Positions 47,400 to 57,935 of a DNA stretch of 64,000 nucleotides are shown here, one piece after another; the first letter of the stretch is position 1; every line of letters begins with the position of its first letter. The notes beneath the pieces were generated by a model, which saw nothing but the letters and a program-made list of their open reading frames with translations, was not told the DNA's origin and did no database searches. The DNA is from Nephrocerus scutellatus. Taxonomy: Eukaryota > Arthropoda > Insecta > Diptera > Pipunculidae. A program made the position numbers and the translations under genes. The stretch is taken from the NCBI GenBank assembly GCA_947095585.1, contig OX352763.1, positions 40,288,010 to 40,352,009 on the forward strand. Reading direction: 5' to 3'.

Positions 47400-48950
47400 T
47401 TTGAATGACGCGAGCAACACCGACCTTTTGGCGTTTTTTTAGTCGCTACATATTTGTAATTTTGTTAAAACAAATTTCGAATATGGAATTACAACAAGAA
47501 TTGCACTTATTTCTTTGGAATAAGAGAACCTGCTGTTTTGCTGTCTCTTCGAAATACGACAGATACAAAATCAGCCCCCATATTTATGTAGAGTACACAT
47601 TTGCTATATTGCTTTGGCAAAGCCGGCTTGGCTTACAACAACCATAGCATAAGCATAAAGCCGAAAATAAATCCAAAAAAAAAAGGATTAAGAAAACTAA
47701 AGCCATTTTATAGTTATGATGCTCACCGTAAGGCGGTAAAACCAAAAGCTGTTGCTTGGAGATACTAGGCGTATTTTATTTGGAATCCGAATAAGGAATT
47801 CGAATGTCAAAACCAGCCAAAACAAGCAAAACAGCAGGTTTTCAAATTTCAAAGAAGGAATTCTACAGTGCAATTGTTGTTGTAATTCCTAATTCGAATT
47901 CAAATAAAATACAGCTATTAAAGTAAAACTAGCTTAGCTTTACCAAAGCAACAAGCTTTTAGTATCAACAATTAACAAACGTCAAAGAAAAAAGTGTTAC
48001 CATATAAAACTGTTGTAAAACTCCTATTAAACGGAGGATATATAATTATTTAAAATAGATTATACAATTGGAAAAAAATAAAATTCTCTCTGATTTTATT
48101 TTTTTCTAATCGCGTTCAAACAATCCATTCTAACACTGTAAATTATGTCGTTTTTTTTAAATTGATTGTTTGGCTGTCGAGTTGTTCGTTTTTTCTAAAA
48201 AAAACAAGCTACAGTAGATCAGAACTGCTCGCTAACAGATCTGGATATTTTGGGAGATTTACCCCTCTTTTCATTAATTACAACCATAACAACACCTGCA
48301 ACAAAGCAATGTAAACAAAAGATTATCGGCATTCGTGTTCGTTTTTTCAAGAAAAAATCTGAGCTCGAGCGCAAATTTCTAATGTCGTGTTTTTTTTTTA
48401 AATCTTGCGCAGATTAATTTTTTGGCTGTCAAGTTGTTCGTTTATTCCAAAAAACCAATATACGGTAGATCAAAACCCTCTAACAGATCTTGATATTTTG
48501 GTAGATTTACTCCTCTTTTTACTTACTGCAACAACAACACATGCAACAAAACAATGTAAGCAAAAGATTCTCAGCTTTCGTGTTTGTTTTTTAGAGAAAA
48601 AATCTACGCTCGATCGCAGATTGCTAATACAAAAAAAACCCGACATAAAACAAAAAAAAAAACGACAGCCGTATTTTATTGTCCAGGAATAAGGAATTAC
48701 AACACCAGCCGTATTTTATTGCCGAGGAACAACAACAATTGCACTATCGAATTCCTTCTTTGAAATTGTGAAAACCTGCTGTTTGGCTGGTTTTGACATT
48801 CGAATTCCGAACTCGTTCGGCATATAAAATGCAGCTAACATTGCACTGTCGAACTCCTTCTTTGGATTTCTAAAACGTGAGTTTTGGCTGGTTTTGACAT
48901 TAGAATTCCTTATTCGGATTCCAATAAAATACAGCTGACATTAAATTCAG
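47400..48950. repeat. modular fold-back-like repeat block
   Basis: Two tandem copies of the module (48150-48390 and 48395-48640: TTTTTTGGCTGTC.AGTTGTTCGTT, ACGGTAGATCA, ATTTTGG.AGATTTAC.CCTCTTTT, ATGCAACAAA.CAATGTAA). On both sides lie inverted pieces with GGAATTCGAATGTCAAAACC (47800) and its reverse GGTTTTGACATTCGAATTCC (48788). Similar to 28195-29690. Confidence 0.6.
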
Positions 48951-49555
48951 TCAGGACTGACATTTCGAGTGACAATGCGAACCAAGTTTTAGCCATGCTT
49001 CACTATTTGTCAGAAGGCAAAATATAAGTTTAATGTTAAGTACGTAGAGTATAAATCACATTAAATCGTTCGACAGCTGGGAATAAAGAAAAGATAGAAA
49101 ATTTTTCTTTATCTTTTTACATGTATTCATATACCATTTACATTCTAACAAAAAGAACCATCGTGGTGTAGTGCTGGTGGTATAGTATAGCATAATTTTG
49201 ATTTCCATATTAATTTTAAACGTAATTAAATGGCGATTTTTCCGCAGATATTCGCAACTAAGCGGATAGTTGCTTTGCGTATTATTAGGTTTGGTATTGA
49301 TCGGTGTTAAAATCAAGATTACTAAAAAAATAAATAAAGGAATAAACAAAAGACAATTAAAACCAATTTGAAGACCATTATTTCAAAATCGCAGTTCACT
49401 CACTTTTGTGAAGAAAGAGAAAGAAGTGAAGAAGTGAAGAAAAGAAAATAGTATTGTTTTCTAGTATATTGTTCCAAACTATTTCAGAAAGATCTTTCGA
49501 GATAATATATGTACTAAATAACAAACTTTTTGATAATTATCGACACATTGCAATA
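48951..49555. other. 5' flank of HAPSTR1
   Basis: No gene before the first exon. A purine-rich stretch at 49410-49450 (GAAGAAAGAGAAAGAAGTGA) probably belongs to the promoter or 5' UTR. Confidence 0.4.
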
Positions 49556-52500
49556 ATGCAGCATCAGCAGGATCAAAACGATGAGAGCTGGAGTGAAGAG
49601 GAATATTACAGAGAAATCGACGCCCAACATGATGTCTACGAACTGGAGCACAATCGACAAAGAGATAATTCAACCAGTACAGCTTGGGGGGCTTTCCAAG
49701 ATTCGGCAACGGCGGTGGCGCAGCTTTATCGTGGTGTGTACACACTTCTCCTTTTGTCTCATCCATCTAATTATTTTACTTCATTGTTAAATTAATTTGA
49801 ATTATAGATTTTTCCCACTTCCCTTCCGAACACAAATAACTTGTAGTATGGATGTCTACCCTGGCCTGTCTAAATTATTCGCTATTTTACTCATTAAGTT
49901 TGTTTTTAAAAGCAGTGCTCACAAACTATTACTAGAATTTCAAGCGTTGCTATAATCATCAAAAGAGACTAGGTTTTTAATTTTTGTCGGAACTCTAAAT
50001 TTTACTAAATTTTCGAAAACTTCAAGCACTGTAAGGACATGATGGATATTTTAGTTTAGTTTCATCTTTTTCGTTTGTTTATCTGCTTATCCTGTTTCTT
50101 TTGTTTAGATTCTGTAGAAAATCATCTGAACGTCGTAATTATATAGCTCTCACAATGAAAAAACTTAAGACTTACAAGATTGTATGGATTTTAGTTTTGA
50201 GAAACAACAAATTATTGCTAGTTAAGAAGTTAGTCCAAGGTACCCAACCTAACAAAGAAAACGCAAAAAGTTTGGGATAAAATTTCATTATTTCTAGACA
50301 TAGTATCCTTTTAGTTCGATACACGTTCGCGATGTTCAAAAGCTACGATACCCTGTTTATAGTGAGAATCGTCGAGCTCCTTAAAAAAGCCATCAACCAA
50401 AGACTCCACTTCTTTATTGTTGGTAAATCTTTAACCACCGAGCCATTTTTTAAGTTCGGAAGCAGAAAATAATCCGAGGGAGCTAAATCTGGTGAATAGG
50501 TGAATAGGGTGCATGAGGAGGCAATTCGAACTTTAACTTTTTGATTTTGGCCATCACGATGACGCATGTGTGAACTGATGCATTGTCTTGGTGAAACAAA
50601 ACTTTTTTCTTGATTTCGTCATATAAACGCTGCAATGAGTTCGCATAATAGACGTCGTTGATTGTTTTTCCATTCTAAAGAAATTCAATGACAATTATCC
50701 CACGCGCATCCCAAATAACTAACGCCCTGTTCTTGCCTGCGGATTGAACTGTCTTCGTCTTCTTTGGAGTCGATTCCTTTGTCTCGAACGTGAAGTGATG
50801 GACCCATGTTTCATCCATGGTTATGAATCGACACAAAAACTTGGCTTTATTACTGTGAAACTTCGCCAAACACTCGAAACATCATCACGACGCTGTTTTT
50901 GTTCCATTGTGAGTAATCGTGGCACCCATCTAGCGCACAGCTTTCTCATGTCCAAATTATCAGTCAATTAGGGAGTACAGCACTTTTTGAAATGCCTGGC
51001 ATATCTGCTAGCTTACGCACTTTCAGTCGACGGTCATACAATAGCATTTGGTGGAATTTTTTCACTATTTCTGGTGTACTCACTTCATTTGGTCGATCAT
51101 TGCGATGTTCGTCTTGGCGAATTGTACGGCTCCGCCACCCATTATTATTTTATTGTTGTAAACAAAGGAGCAGACTCCCCAAGAGTAGAATCTAGCTCCG
51201 TTTTGATGTTGGTTGGATTGAGGCCTTTCTTATGAAAGTATTGTATCGCATAACGATGACCTATTTTTTACATGCTTAAAAATTAATTGAGAGCGTTCCT
51301 ATTGATGGCTTCCTTAAAAATACTTAACAACGTAGCGTCGTCAAACGCCTAAGCTTTGTAGTGTTGGTACTGTCTACCACAGTCATTCTTTTTAAACAAC
51401 AACCTTTACGTCACGTCGGGTACTTATGGGACTACCCTCGTATTTGGAAAATACAATCTTGTAAGTCTTAAGTATTAAGTTTTTCCATTGTGAGAGCACC
51501 CTCACAAGTCCTCAGTTTTTCCATTGTTAGAAGCTCAGGTACAATTTTTACTCTGATTGATAAAGGAAAACAGATAACTCGCCTGTACGGAACAGAAAAT
51601 AAATTTTAAGAGTTTTTAGAAAGTATGCACTCTCTGTTGTTTCTGCTACACACTGCAAGTGGCTTTCCGAAATTTGATTGAGCATTTCTATAATAAAAGA
51701 TACCTTCGGCATAATGATAATGAAAATCCATTTATTTGAATTTTTTAACTAGTAATCACACCTGCAAGAAGCATCTGTTGGGTTCACTTGAACTGGGATT
51801 TATGTGGTAGATCAGGTAGATTATTTTCTGAGGTATCAGATACCTGCTCTATTCTGAAATTGTGATCATGCTGTGACCATTCAAGTAACCTATATAACAT
51901 TTAAAGAATACATATAATCAATACCCTGCTCACAATGGTCGTCTTGAAAGTGTGCACAAGAAGTGTCATTAGAACAAAAATAATTTTCATTTTTTAACGA
52001 AATTTAATATCTTGTTTGTAATTATGTTAGTTGAACATCAGTCCATTGGAATCGGTTTGATGAGTAGTCGATCGCAAACATTTATTGTGGTCCTAAAAAC
52101 TTTAGCTGCTATTTACTGCGTTGCTTTGGCAAAGCCTGCTTAGCTTTACAAAGCAACAGCTTTTGGCTTTAAATTTTCGATGTTTTTTAATTGTTATGTG
52201 TGTTAAACAAAACACCCCCTTACGGTGAGCGCTATAACTAAAAAATGGCTTTAGTTATAAATTCTAAGACTTTTCTCTCGAACGCGTCGAAGAGGTCAGA
52301 ATGCTTTTTGCTAAGCACCCAAGTCTCGGATCCATATGTAAGTACTGGTATGACCATTGTCTTATATACAAGCAGCTTGGATGTTTTGTTAAATTCCTGG
52401 ATATGAAGATGATATGGCCACCATGTACTTGGTTTTACTCTTATTTATGTGCAGCCTGCTCGATCTGGATGAAAGATTTCTGTACAGCTCTTCGGTTTCT

Positions 52501-54445
52501 ACCAACGATGTCAATATCGTCTGCGTAAGCCAGTATCAGAATGGACTTATAGAGGATTGTTCCTCTCGCCGTTACGTCAGAGTCTCGGATCACTTTCTCC
52601 AACGGCAAGTTGAAGAGGACGCAGGCCAGTCCATCACCTTGTTGGAGCCCGTTATAGATGTTGAATGGGCTTGATAGTGATCCGGATATTTTTACTTGTC
52701 TTATAAAATTGGTCATGGTCAACCTACATAGTCTTGTCAGTTTATTTGGGATGCCGAATTCTCTCATGGCTTTATAAAGTTCTTGTCTGGCTTTGCTATC
52801 ATAGGCGGCTTTAAAGTCTATAAAAAGATGGTGTAGTGAGTTTTGAAACTAGACATTTTTCCATCACCTGCCTAAGGGTGTAAATCTGATCAGTTGTTGA
52901 TTTGCCTGGGATGAAGCCAGACTGGTATGGACCGATGATGACTTTAGCGTATGGGGTTATCCTGTCTTGTAGGATAGAGGAGAAAATCTTATACGCAGTA
53001 CTCAACAACGTTATACCACGATAATTGCTGCAGGTTGTGATATCTCCTTTCTTATATATGGGGCACAGGATGCCTCTTCGCCAGTCTTCTGGTATCGCTT
53101 CTTCCTTCCATACTTGCACTATTAGTTTATGAATTGCTTGGTGTATTACATGGCCTCCTGTTTATCTTGTTTATAAGTCTGTTAGTTACACCAGTGTATT
53201 GGAATCGATTTGAATGGTAGTCGATAGCAATCATTTATTGTGGTCCTAAAAACTGTAGGTGCTATTGTTCTATTAACTTTGTTCTTATTAATTTTGGGTT
53301 TTCATCAGCCCGGTTAGCTTGGGTTAAGAAGCGAAGATTGCAGGTTGTTTTGGACCATTGCAAAAGTATTTTCATAGCAGTGCGCATTACTATTTCATTC
53401 ATTCTCATTTTTACATCTCATTCACTTATTTTCTTTTAAAAACAACGAAACAAAGCAATACCAATTTTTAAGGCTATCTGTTCTGATAAGAATCTGGCAA
53501 GCTTTTGATCAAATAATTTTGAAGACTTATTAAGGTCCGTTTGATGCAGAAAGTGCGAAACAAGGAATTGAATAATGGGCAACAATTATTCCGTCTTTTT
53601 AAAGGAATGCACTGTTTCGTATCGTAATCCACCAAATTTTTTGTCCTTTGGTTGCATTTATTTCTAAGCAACATTTCGACTGTTTTTAAACCCGATTTTT
53701 TTTGTAATTCCAGAACGATCGTCGAATACTTACCAAGATCCAGGTGCGATGTGGATATCATTTCAGACAGCTGCTGGAACTGTGACGACATTATACAAAG
53801 GTAAATAGTAAACCTTTGCACGTAGAATATAAAATAAAAACTCTCAACCATATTAGAATCTTGCGAAGGAGTCCGACGTACAAATGATTTGGCCATACAA
53901 TTAGGATACCAAAGGCGAACCCGCGAATTAGCTAATTGGGCACGTAGTAAAAAGCGTCGCGTTATTCGTCGAGATGATTTACTTGCGTATTTAGCAGGTA
54001 AACCATTGCCGCCATCATCTCATTCTACCCGTCGGTGAGTTGAACTTATGAATCTTCTGTAGAATGTTTTAATCATTTTTAAAAACTCTAATCGTATTTC
54101 TGCAGTTCACCAAAACCGGACAATTCTCATTCGCACTCGCATATATACTCGCATAGTAACAGTTTCGGTCACAATTTATCTGCATCAAATGAACAGGCTA
54201 GCGATTTGCATACGTTTAAAGAGGCACTCGTTTTGAGGTCTAGATCAAGGTAAGTCTTAATCAAACGCAGTATGTTGTCCAAGTTCTCATAAGTAAATAA
54301 TTGATTTTCTGCTCCCCATAGGGGTCCCGAACTCTTTACTTTTGTATCCAATGAAATCGCCCGTCATTGCAAACGCCCAGCAAGTCCTCACGACGATGAA
54401 ATGGATGTCAGCCACTACAGTAATAAACGGCAACGTTTTATGTAG
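49556..54445 (+). CDS. HAPSTR1 orthologue (C16orf72 / TAPR1; HUWE1-associated stress-response modifier)
   Basis: Five exons join in frame to 236 aa: 49556-49733, 53714-53800, 53857-54034, 54106-54249 and 54322-54445 (711 bases including TAG; all GT-AG). Recognised by the two repeated blocks typical of the family, WGAFQDSATAVAQLYRERSS (exon 1/2 junction) and MWISFQTAAGTVTTLYKES, followed by IQLGYQRRTRELANWARSKK, RRVIRRDDLLAYLAGKPLPP, a His/Ser-rich stretch, and the C-terminal FTFVSNEIARHC with the basic end NKRQRFM. The human protein binds the ubiquitin ligase HUWE1 and moderates stress signalling, and its basic tail acts in nuclear localisation. The start ATG (49556) follows an upstream in-frame stretch with no ATG. 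Intron 1 is 3980 bp and hosts a mariner and an RTE fragment; the other introns are 56-72 bp. Confidence 0.92.
50146..51497. mobile_element. MITE (GCTCTCACAATG family) disrupted by a mariner
   Basis: Outer ends GCTCTCACAATGAAAAAACT at 50146 and, reverse-complemented from 51497, GCTCTCACAATGGAAAAACT match the 385-bp MITE at 39781-40165. A further half-end, TTTTTCCATTGTTAGAAGCTC, follows at 51514-51534. Confidence 0.7.
50230..51435 (-). mobile_element. mariner element with broken transposase
   Basis: The minus strand carries a mariner transposase in pieces: KGLNPTNIKTELDSTLGESA (51240), RWVPRLLTMEQKQRRDDVSS (~50940), RFITMDETWVHHFTFETKES (50820), VQSAGKNRALVIWDARGIIV, VLFHQDNASVHT (~50600) and YSPDLAPSDYFLLPNLKN (50450). 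The D,D34D-type catalytic aspartates at MDETW, HQDNA and SPDLAPSDY are still present, but stops and frameshifts occur between blocks. Putative ends TAGTCCAAGGTACCC (50235) and, reversed, TAGTCCCATAAGTACCC (~51430) form an inverted pair. Confidence 0.85.
51535..52259. other. intron 1 DNA, nothing clear
   Basis: 52120-52260 contains GGCAAAGCCTGCTTAGCTTTAC and AAAATGGCTTTAGTTATAA, short phrases shared with 28120-28210 and 47620-47720. No gene. Confidence 0.4.
52260..53160 (-). mobile_element. RTE-type LINE fragment (reverse transcriptase)
   Basis: Minus-strand frames, in order: VWKEEAIPEDWRRGILCPIY, KKGDITTCSNYRGITLLSTA, YKIFSSILQDRITPYAKVII, GPYQSGFIPGKSTTDQIYTL, then REFGIPNKLTRLCRLTMTNF, GLQQGDGLACVLFNLPLEKV and the catalytic ILAYADDIDIVGRN (52530). 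It ends with VLTYGSETWVLSKKHSDLFD (52350-52280). Mostly one or two frameshifts only, so younger than the other RTE pieces. It lies inside HAPSTR1 intron 1, antisense. Confidence 0.88.
53161..53713. other. end of HAPSTR1 intron 1
   Basis: Contains AATCGATTTGAATGGTAGTCGA.AGCAA, duplicated from 52045-52075 together with TTTATTGTGGTCCTAAAAAC, so the two sides of the RTE fragment carry the same ~70-bp phrase; this may be a long target duplication or repeat ends. Confidence 0.5.
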
Positions 54446-55494
54446 AACCGAATTCAATGTTTACTACGTGCTTTGTTGATACTTTTCAATGAAGACGTAA
54501 TAAGCAATTATGAGGAACAATTCAGATAACAAAAAAACTATAAATTACTTATAAAATTATAAGCTATTTATATAATTTTTGAATACAATTGGCTCCTAAA
54601 AAAAATTACGTACATGAAAAGATAAATAATAACTTAAGTTCTATAAGAAGTAGTCAGGAATTTTTGCAGGAACAAAATATAAATTATTAAGTGGTAACTT
54701 AAATCATTGTGAAGAGAATTCTGTTTTTGTGTCTACTCAGTAAATATCAAGCAAATAAAAATTTGTAACAAAATAACATTATCCAGGAAAGTGAGAGATA
54801 AATTATAAATTAGGTATTAATAAAGTGGAAAATTAATGTAAATTTACATTTATAATTATATATTTGAATTTTTTTTGCATTTGGTTCTTATGTGTTCCTC
54901 TTGACGAGTTAAATTAAGTAGCATCCCGAAATGCGTAGTTATTAGATTGTAATTATCTATTTAACAAACAACACAATAGTCGAGGTGATAAAAAGAAACA
55001 AATTACAATTTATCCTCTCAGCCGCTTGCTAGGAGGAAGTACATATATAAATAAGATGAAAGCCATTTACCGAATATGTAATCATATATATATATGAAAA
55101 ATACAAAATAGTACATTAAACTCGTAGCATATTATTACTATTGATGAACGTTTGAAATGTAATTAAATAGCTAAGCGATAAGTTAATGTAGATAATATAT
55201 AAAATATGATAATTTTTTTTATACACTCATTGTGGCCTCTGTATGAAAGTATAAAATTTTATTTATATACATATTTAGTCGATTTATTTATCATTTCTGT
55301 TTAGATTATATATCTTTCAGTTGTTGTTTCTGTTTAGTTTAGTTTTCTTTTTTATTTACTACTGAATTGAAAAAAATGTGGACGTTTGAGTAAAACGTAA
55401 AAACCATAAATGTGTATCTTTATTAAATTCGGTGATCACAGCTACCAATTTTAAAGCCTTAATTCTTAATTTTCACTGTTCTCCGTCTCGGTGT
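54446..55494. other. HAPSTR1 3' UTR and intergenic DNA
   Basis: AATAAA near 54755, and more signals around 54810. The rest is AT-rich without a gene. Confidence 0.5.
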
Positions 55495-55832
55495 TTGCAG
55501 TCTTCTCTTGTCTTCAATTTGAAATTTCGCCATTATTTGTGCTGACGTAATCTAAAATAATCCTACCACATTTTCCTTTCAATTCGGCTCTCATTTATTG
55601 TAGCATTAAAGTGGATTTAGACTATAGCCGTGCAGGAAAAATGTTGCGGGCCGACTATAGTTAAATTAAAGTTGTGGTTAGCCAGAAGGGAATGACACTA
55701 CACGAATGTCAAGCGTAACGCTTGATTTACATTTGTGGAGTGCGAGAAAAAATGAGCAGGACGAATTGACTGAAGAATAATGGAAACATGTTAGCTAATA
55801 AAAATACGTAATAAAATGCGAAATAGTTTGAT
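55495..55832. repeat. dispersed repeat copy 2 and decayed MITE
   Basis: 55495-55615 matches bases 1-120. 55610-55770 resembles the inverted-repeat element at 35645 (GGATTTA, GCCGTGCAG, TTGATTTACATTTGTGGAGT, TGAGCAGGACG). Confidence 0.5.
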
Positions 55833-56030
55833 TTTTCGGTATGTAGGACTAAGATGCGATTATAAGACTTGTTCCTATGGATGTTCTGTGATATGGCCAA
55901 TAGGGTCTGGAATATTTGGAACTAAGTAATTTCTCAAGCGATTCGTATGAAATTCGTATGTAGGACTGGGATATGGCCAATACGCTATGGAATTTTGTGA
56001 ACTAAGCCATTTCTCAAGCATCTATCTTCA
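55833..56030 (-). repeat. stray 118-bp satellite units
   Basis: About 1.5 units in the same orientation as the 45455-45965 array: TGTAGGACTAAGATGCGATT, ATAAGACTTGTTCCTATGGA and ATATGGCCAATAGGGTCTGG. More diverged than the main arrays. Confidence 0.8.
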
Positions 56031-56169
56031 TTATTTATTTATTTGAACTGTTTTTTTTTGAAGATTTACCCTTGGTATCAGAGCCATGGAAATGTCGAGT
56101 TCTTCTGATTGCGGTAACTAAATTCAATCTTAATCGTAGATAATAAAAGGAATTTATACCGTTTTGTCC

Positions 56170-56290
56170 TTTACAATCTGGCGCGGAGTGGTATTTTTGC
56201 TGTCAAGTTGTTTGTTTCCCATGAAAAAACAATCTACCGTAGAGCGAAAACGGATCTGTATATTTTGCAAGATTTACCCCTTTTCTCCGT
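56170..56290 (+). repeat. dispersed module fragment
   Basis: TTTTTGCTGTCAAGTTGTTTG, AATCTACCGTAGAGCG and CTGTATATTTTGCAAGATTT match the module at 28255 and 48150. Confidence 0.65.
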
Positions 56291-56309
56291 AAAGCCACAG
56301 TGGCACTCT

Positions 56310-56860
56310 TCTCAAGAAAAAAAGCCATACGAAGTCTTCAACCGCATATCACTCCACAAAAACTTCCAGGTTACCATCGCCTCCAGATCTTCTTGGGAGG
56401 AAGGTGTATACTTGGAAAATGAAGGAATTCACTTTTACAAAGACGGGTCGAAAACTGATGAAGGGGTTGGCGGAGGTGTCTTTTCAAAATACTAAATCTA
56501 AGTCTCTCTTTCCGTCTTCCTGATCACTCTAGTGTTTTCCAAGCGGAAATCATGGCTATTAAGGAAGCCTTGTCTTGGCTGAAGAGTAATGTCATATCTG
56601 TTAAGGATATCCACATTTTCTCGGATAGCCACGCTGTGCTAAAGTCCATGGAATCAGTCTCCACAAATTCCATTCTGGCCCCGAATTTTCGATAGTCACC
56701 TGTGCTGGGTGCCGGGGCATAGAGACATTCCTGGTAATTGTATGGCCGATGAACTCGCCAAACATGGAACCACACTACCCCTGTTGCCTGAATATGGTTC
56801 ACTAGGCATTCCGATCGCTACTTGCAAACTCATGTTTAAACGGGATGCTATAATATATAT
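56310..56860 (+). pseudogene. LINE RNase H domain fragment
   Basis: Forward frames show FYKDGSKTDEGVGGGVFSKY (first catalytic Asp), then after a frameshift FQAEIMAIKEALSWLKSN, IHIFSDSHAVLKSME and LCWVPGHRDIPGNCMADELA. These are the RNase H motifs of I/R1-like LINEs. A frameshift near 56495 and another near 56690 kill it. No RT part is next to it. Confidence 0.8.
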
Positions 56861-57084
56861 ATAGATGGTCAAATTTCAGCTCTAGGTCGTGTAGAATGTG
56901 GGCAAAAGGACCTTAAAGAAGTCGAAAAAACCAACCCATTACACGCGACACGCGTCACACGCGGAATATTAAAAATGCTATTTTGGACTTAGACACCCAT
57001 AAGAGACTTTTTTATCGGCCGATAGTTTGGTCGTTTTCGGCTGCCAGTGCGCACACTGTGCCGATTAAACAGTCGGGTTTGTGG
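56861..57084. repeat. repeat flank carrying TATCGGCCGATA palindromes
   Basis: 56870-57000 shares CACGCG-rich text with 18220-18420. 57015-57076 has ATCGGCCGATAG and continues after the hAT insertion at 57936-58100. Confidence 0.5.
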
Positions 57085-57927
57085 TAGAGTTGGGTCGTTC
57101 CGGACCTATATAGTTCCTGGAACTATGTCCTCTGTCGGAAACGTTTCCTATCTTTCCGAAAACTGAACCATAGCATATCCATATAGTTCCGAGTGCACAT
57201 AACGTATCAACGTCGTAAACGAATGAAACGAAAGAAAAGAAACATATGTCTTTCTTTTTTTGGACGGAAACTACAATGAACATGGTGAAATAAACGCTAT
57301 AATGGAATCGAACACAATGCTGTGTAGAAGCACTGTAGCAATAGAGCGAGTAGAAATTTAAAACTCATGCAAACTCCATACATCGAGCACAATGGGTTGC
57401 TGTAGCAGTAGCAGTAGTAATAGTTGGTTATATTTTAACTCGTACTAGAGCTACTACTACACATTGTGTTTCAGTAGTAAAAGAGTAGCAACATATAAAT
57501 TTTTCAATCTAATAAGGACATTAAAATATTTAATTAATATGAATATGAATGAAAAGAGGAACGGAATTTACTTTTGTTAAATTTATGGTTTTTATTTTTT
57601 GTTATTTTCTTAATCTGAAGAAAACTTGTATTCTGTTCTGTTTTGTTAATGAAATATATAAATTTTTTGTTATTGTTTTTTCAATTATTCAAAGCCTATT
57701 ATTATTATTACTAACTTGATTAGTATCTATCTACCTATTTATTTACATATTTACAAGCCCTAAGCTCAACTGCTCAACCCTCAACCTATCCCTATCAAAA
57801 CTTTCTTTCCACGTAAATGTCCATGGAACTATATAGTTCCGCGGACATGTTTCCGGGAACTAGTTCCATAAAAAAAAAGAAACGTTCCGTGTTCGTTCTA
57901 CCATTGGAACTGTTTCGCGCAACTCTA
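57085..57927. mobile_element. non-autonomous hAT-like element with perfect 8-bp TSD
   Basis: The element starts TAGAGTTGGGTCGTTCC and ends GCGCAACTCTA; outside each end is GTTTGTGG (57077-57084 and 57928-57935), a perfect 8-bp duplication as hAT elements make. It also has subterminal GGAACTATATAGTTCC palindromes (57106 and 57827). 843 bp, no transposase. Short GTAGCAGTAGCAGTAG runs are inside. Confidence 0.88.
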
Positions 57928-57935
57928 GTTTGTGG

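Noticed and set aside
56068..56105. TGGTATCAGAGCC as a retroelement primer-binding site
   Set aside because: It resembles an initiator-tRNA primer site next to an LTR, and a Copia fragment exists 7 kb away, but no LTR or gag is seen around it. Too weak to call.
57250..57500. Simple repeat GTAGCAGTAGCAGTAG as a regulatory site
   Set aside because: It lies inside the hAT-like element and looks like plain microsatellite.
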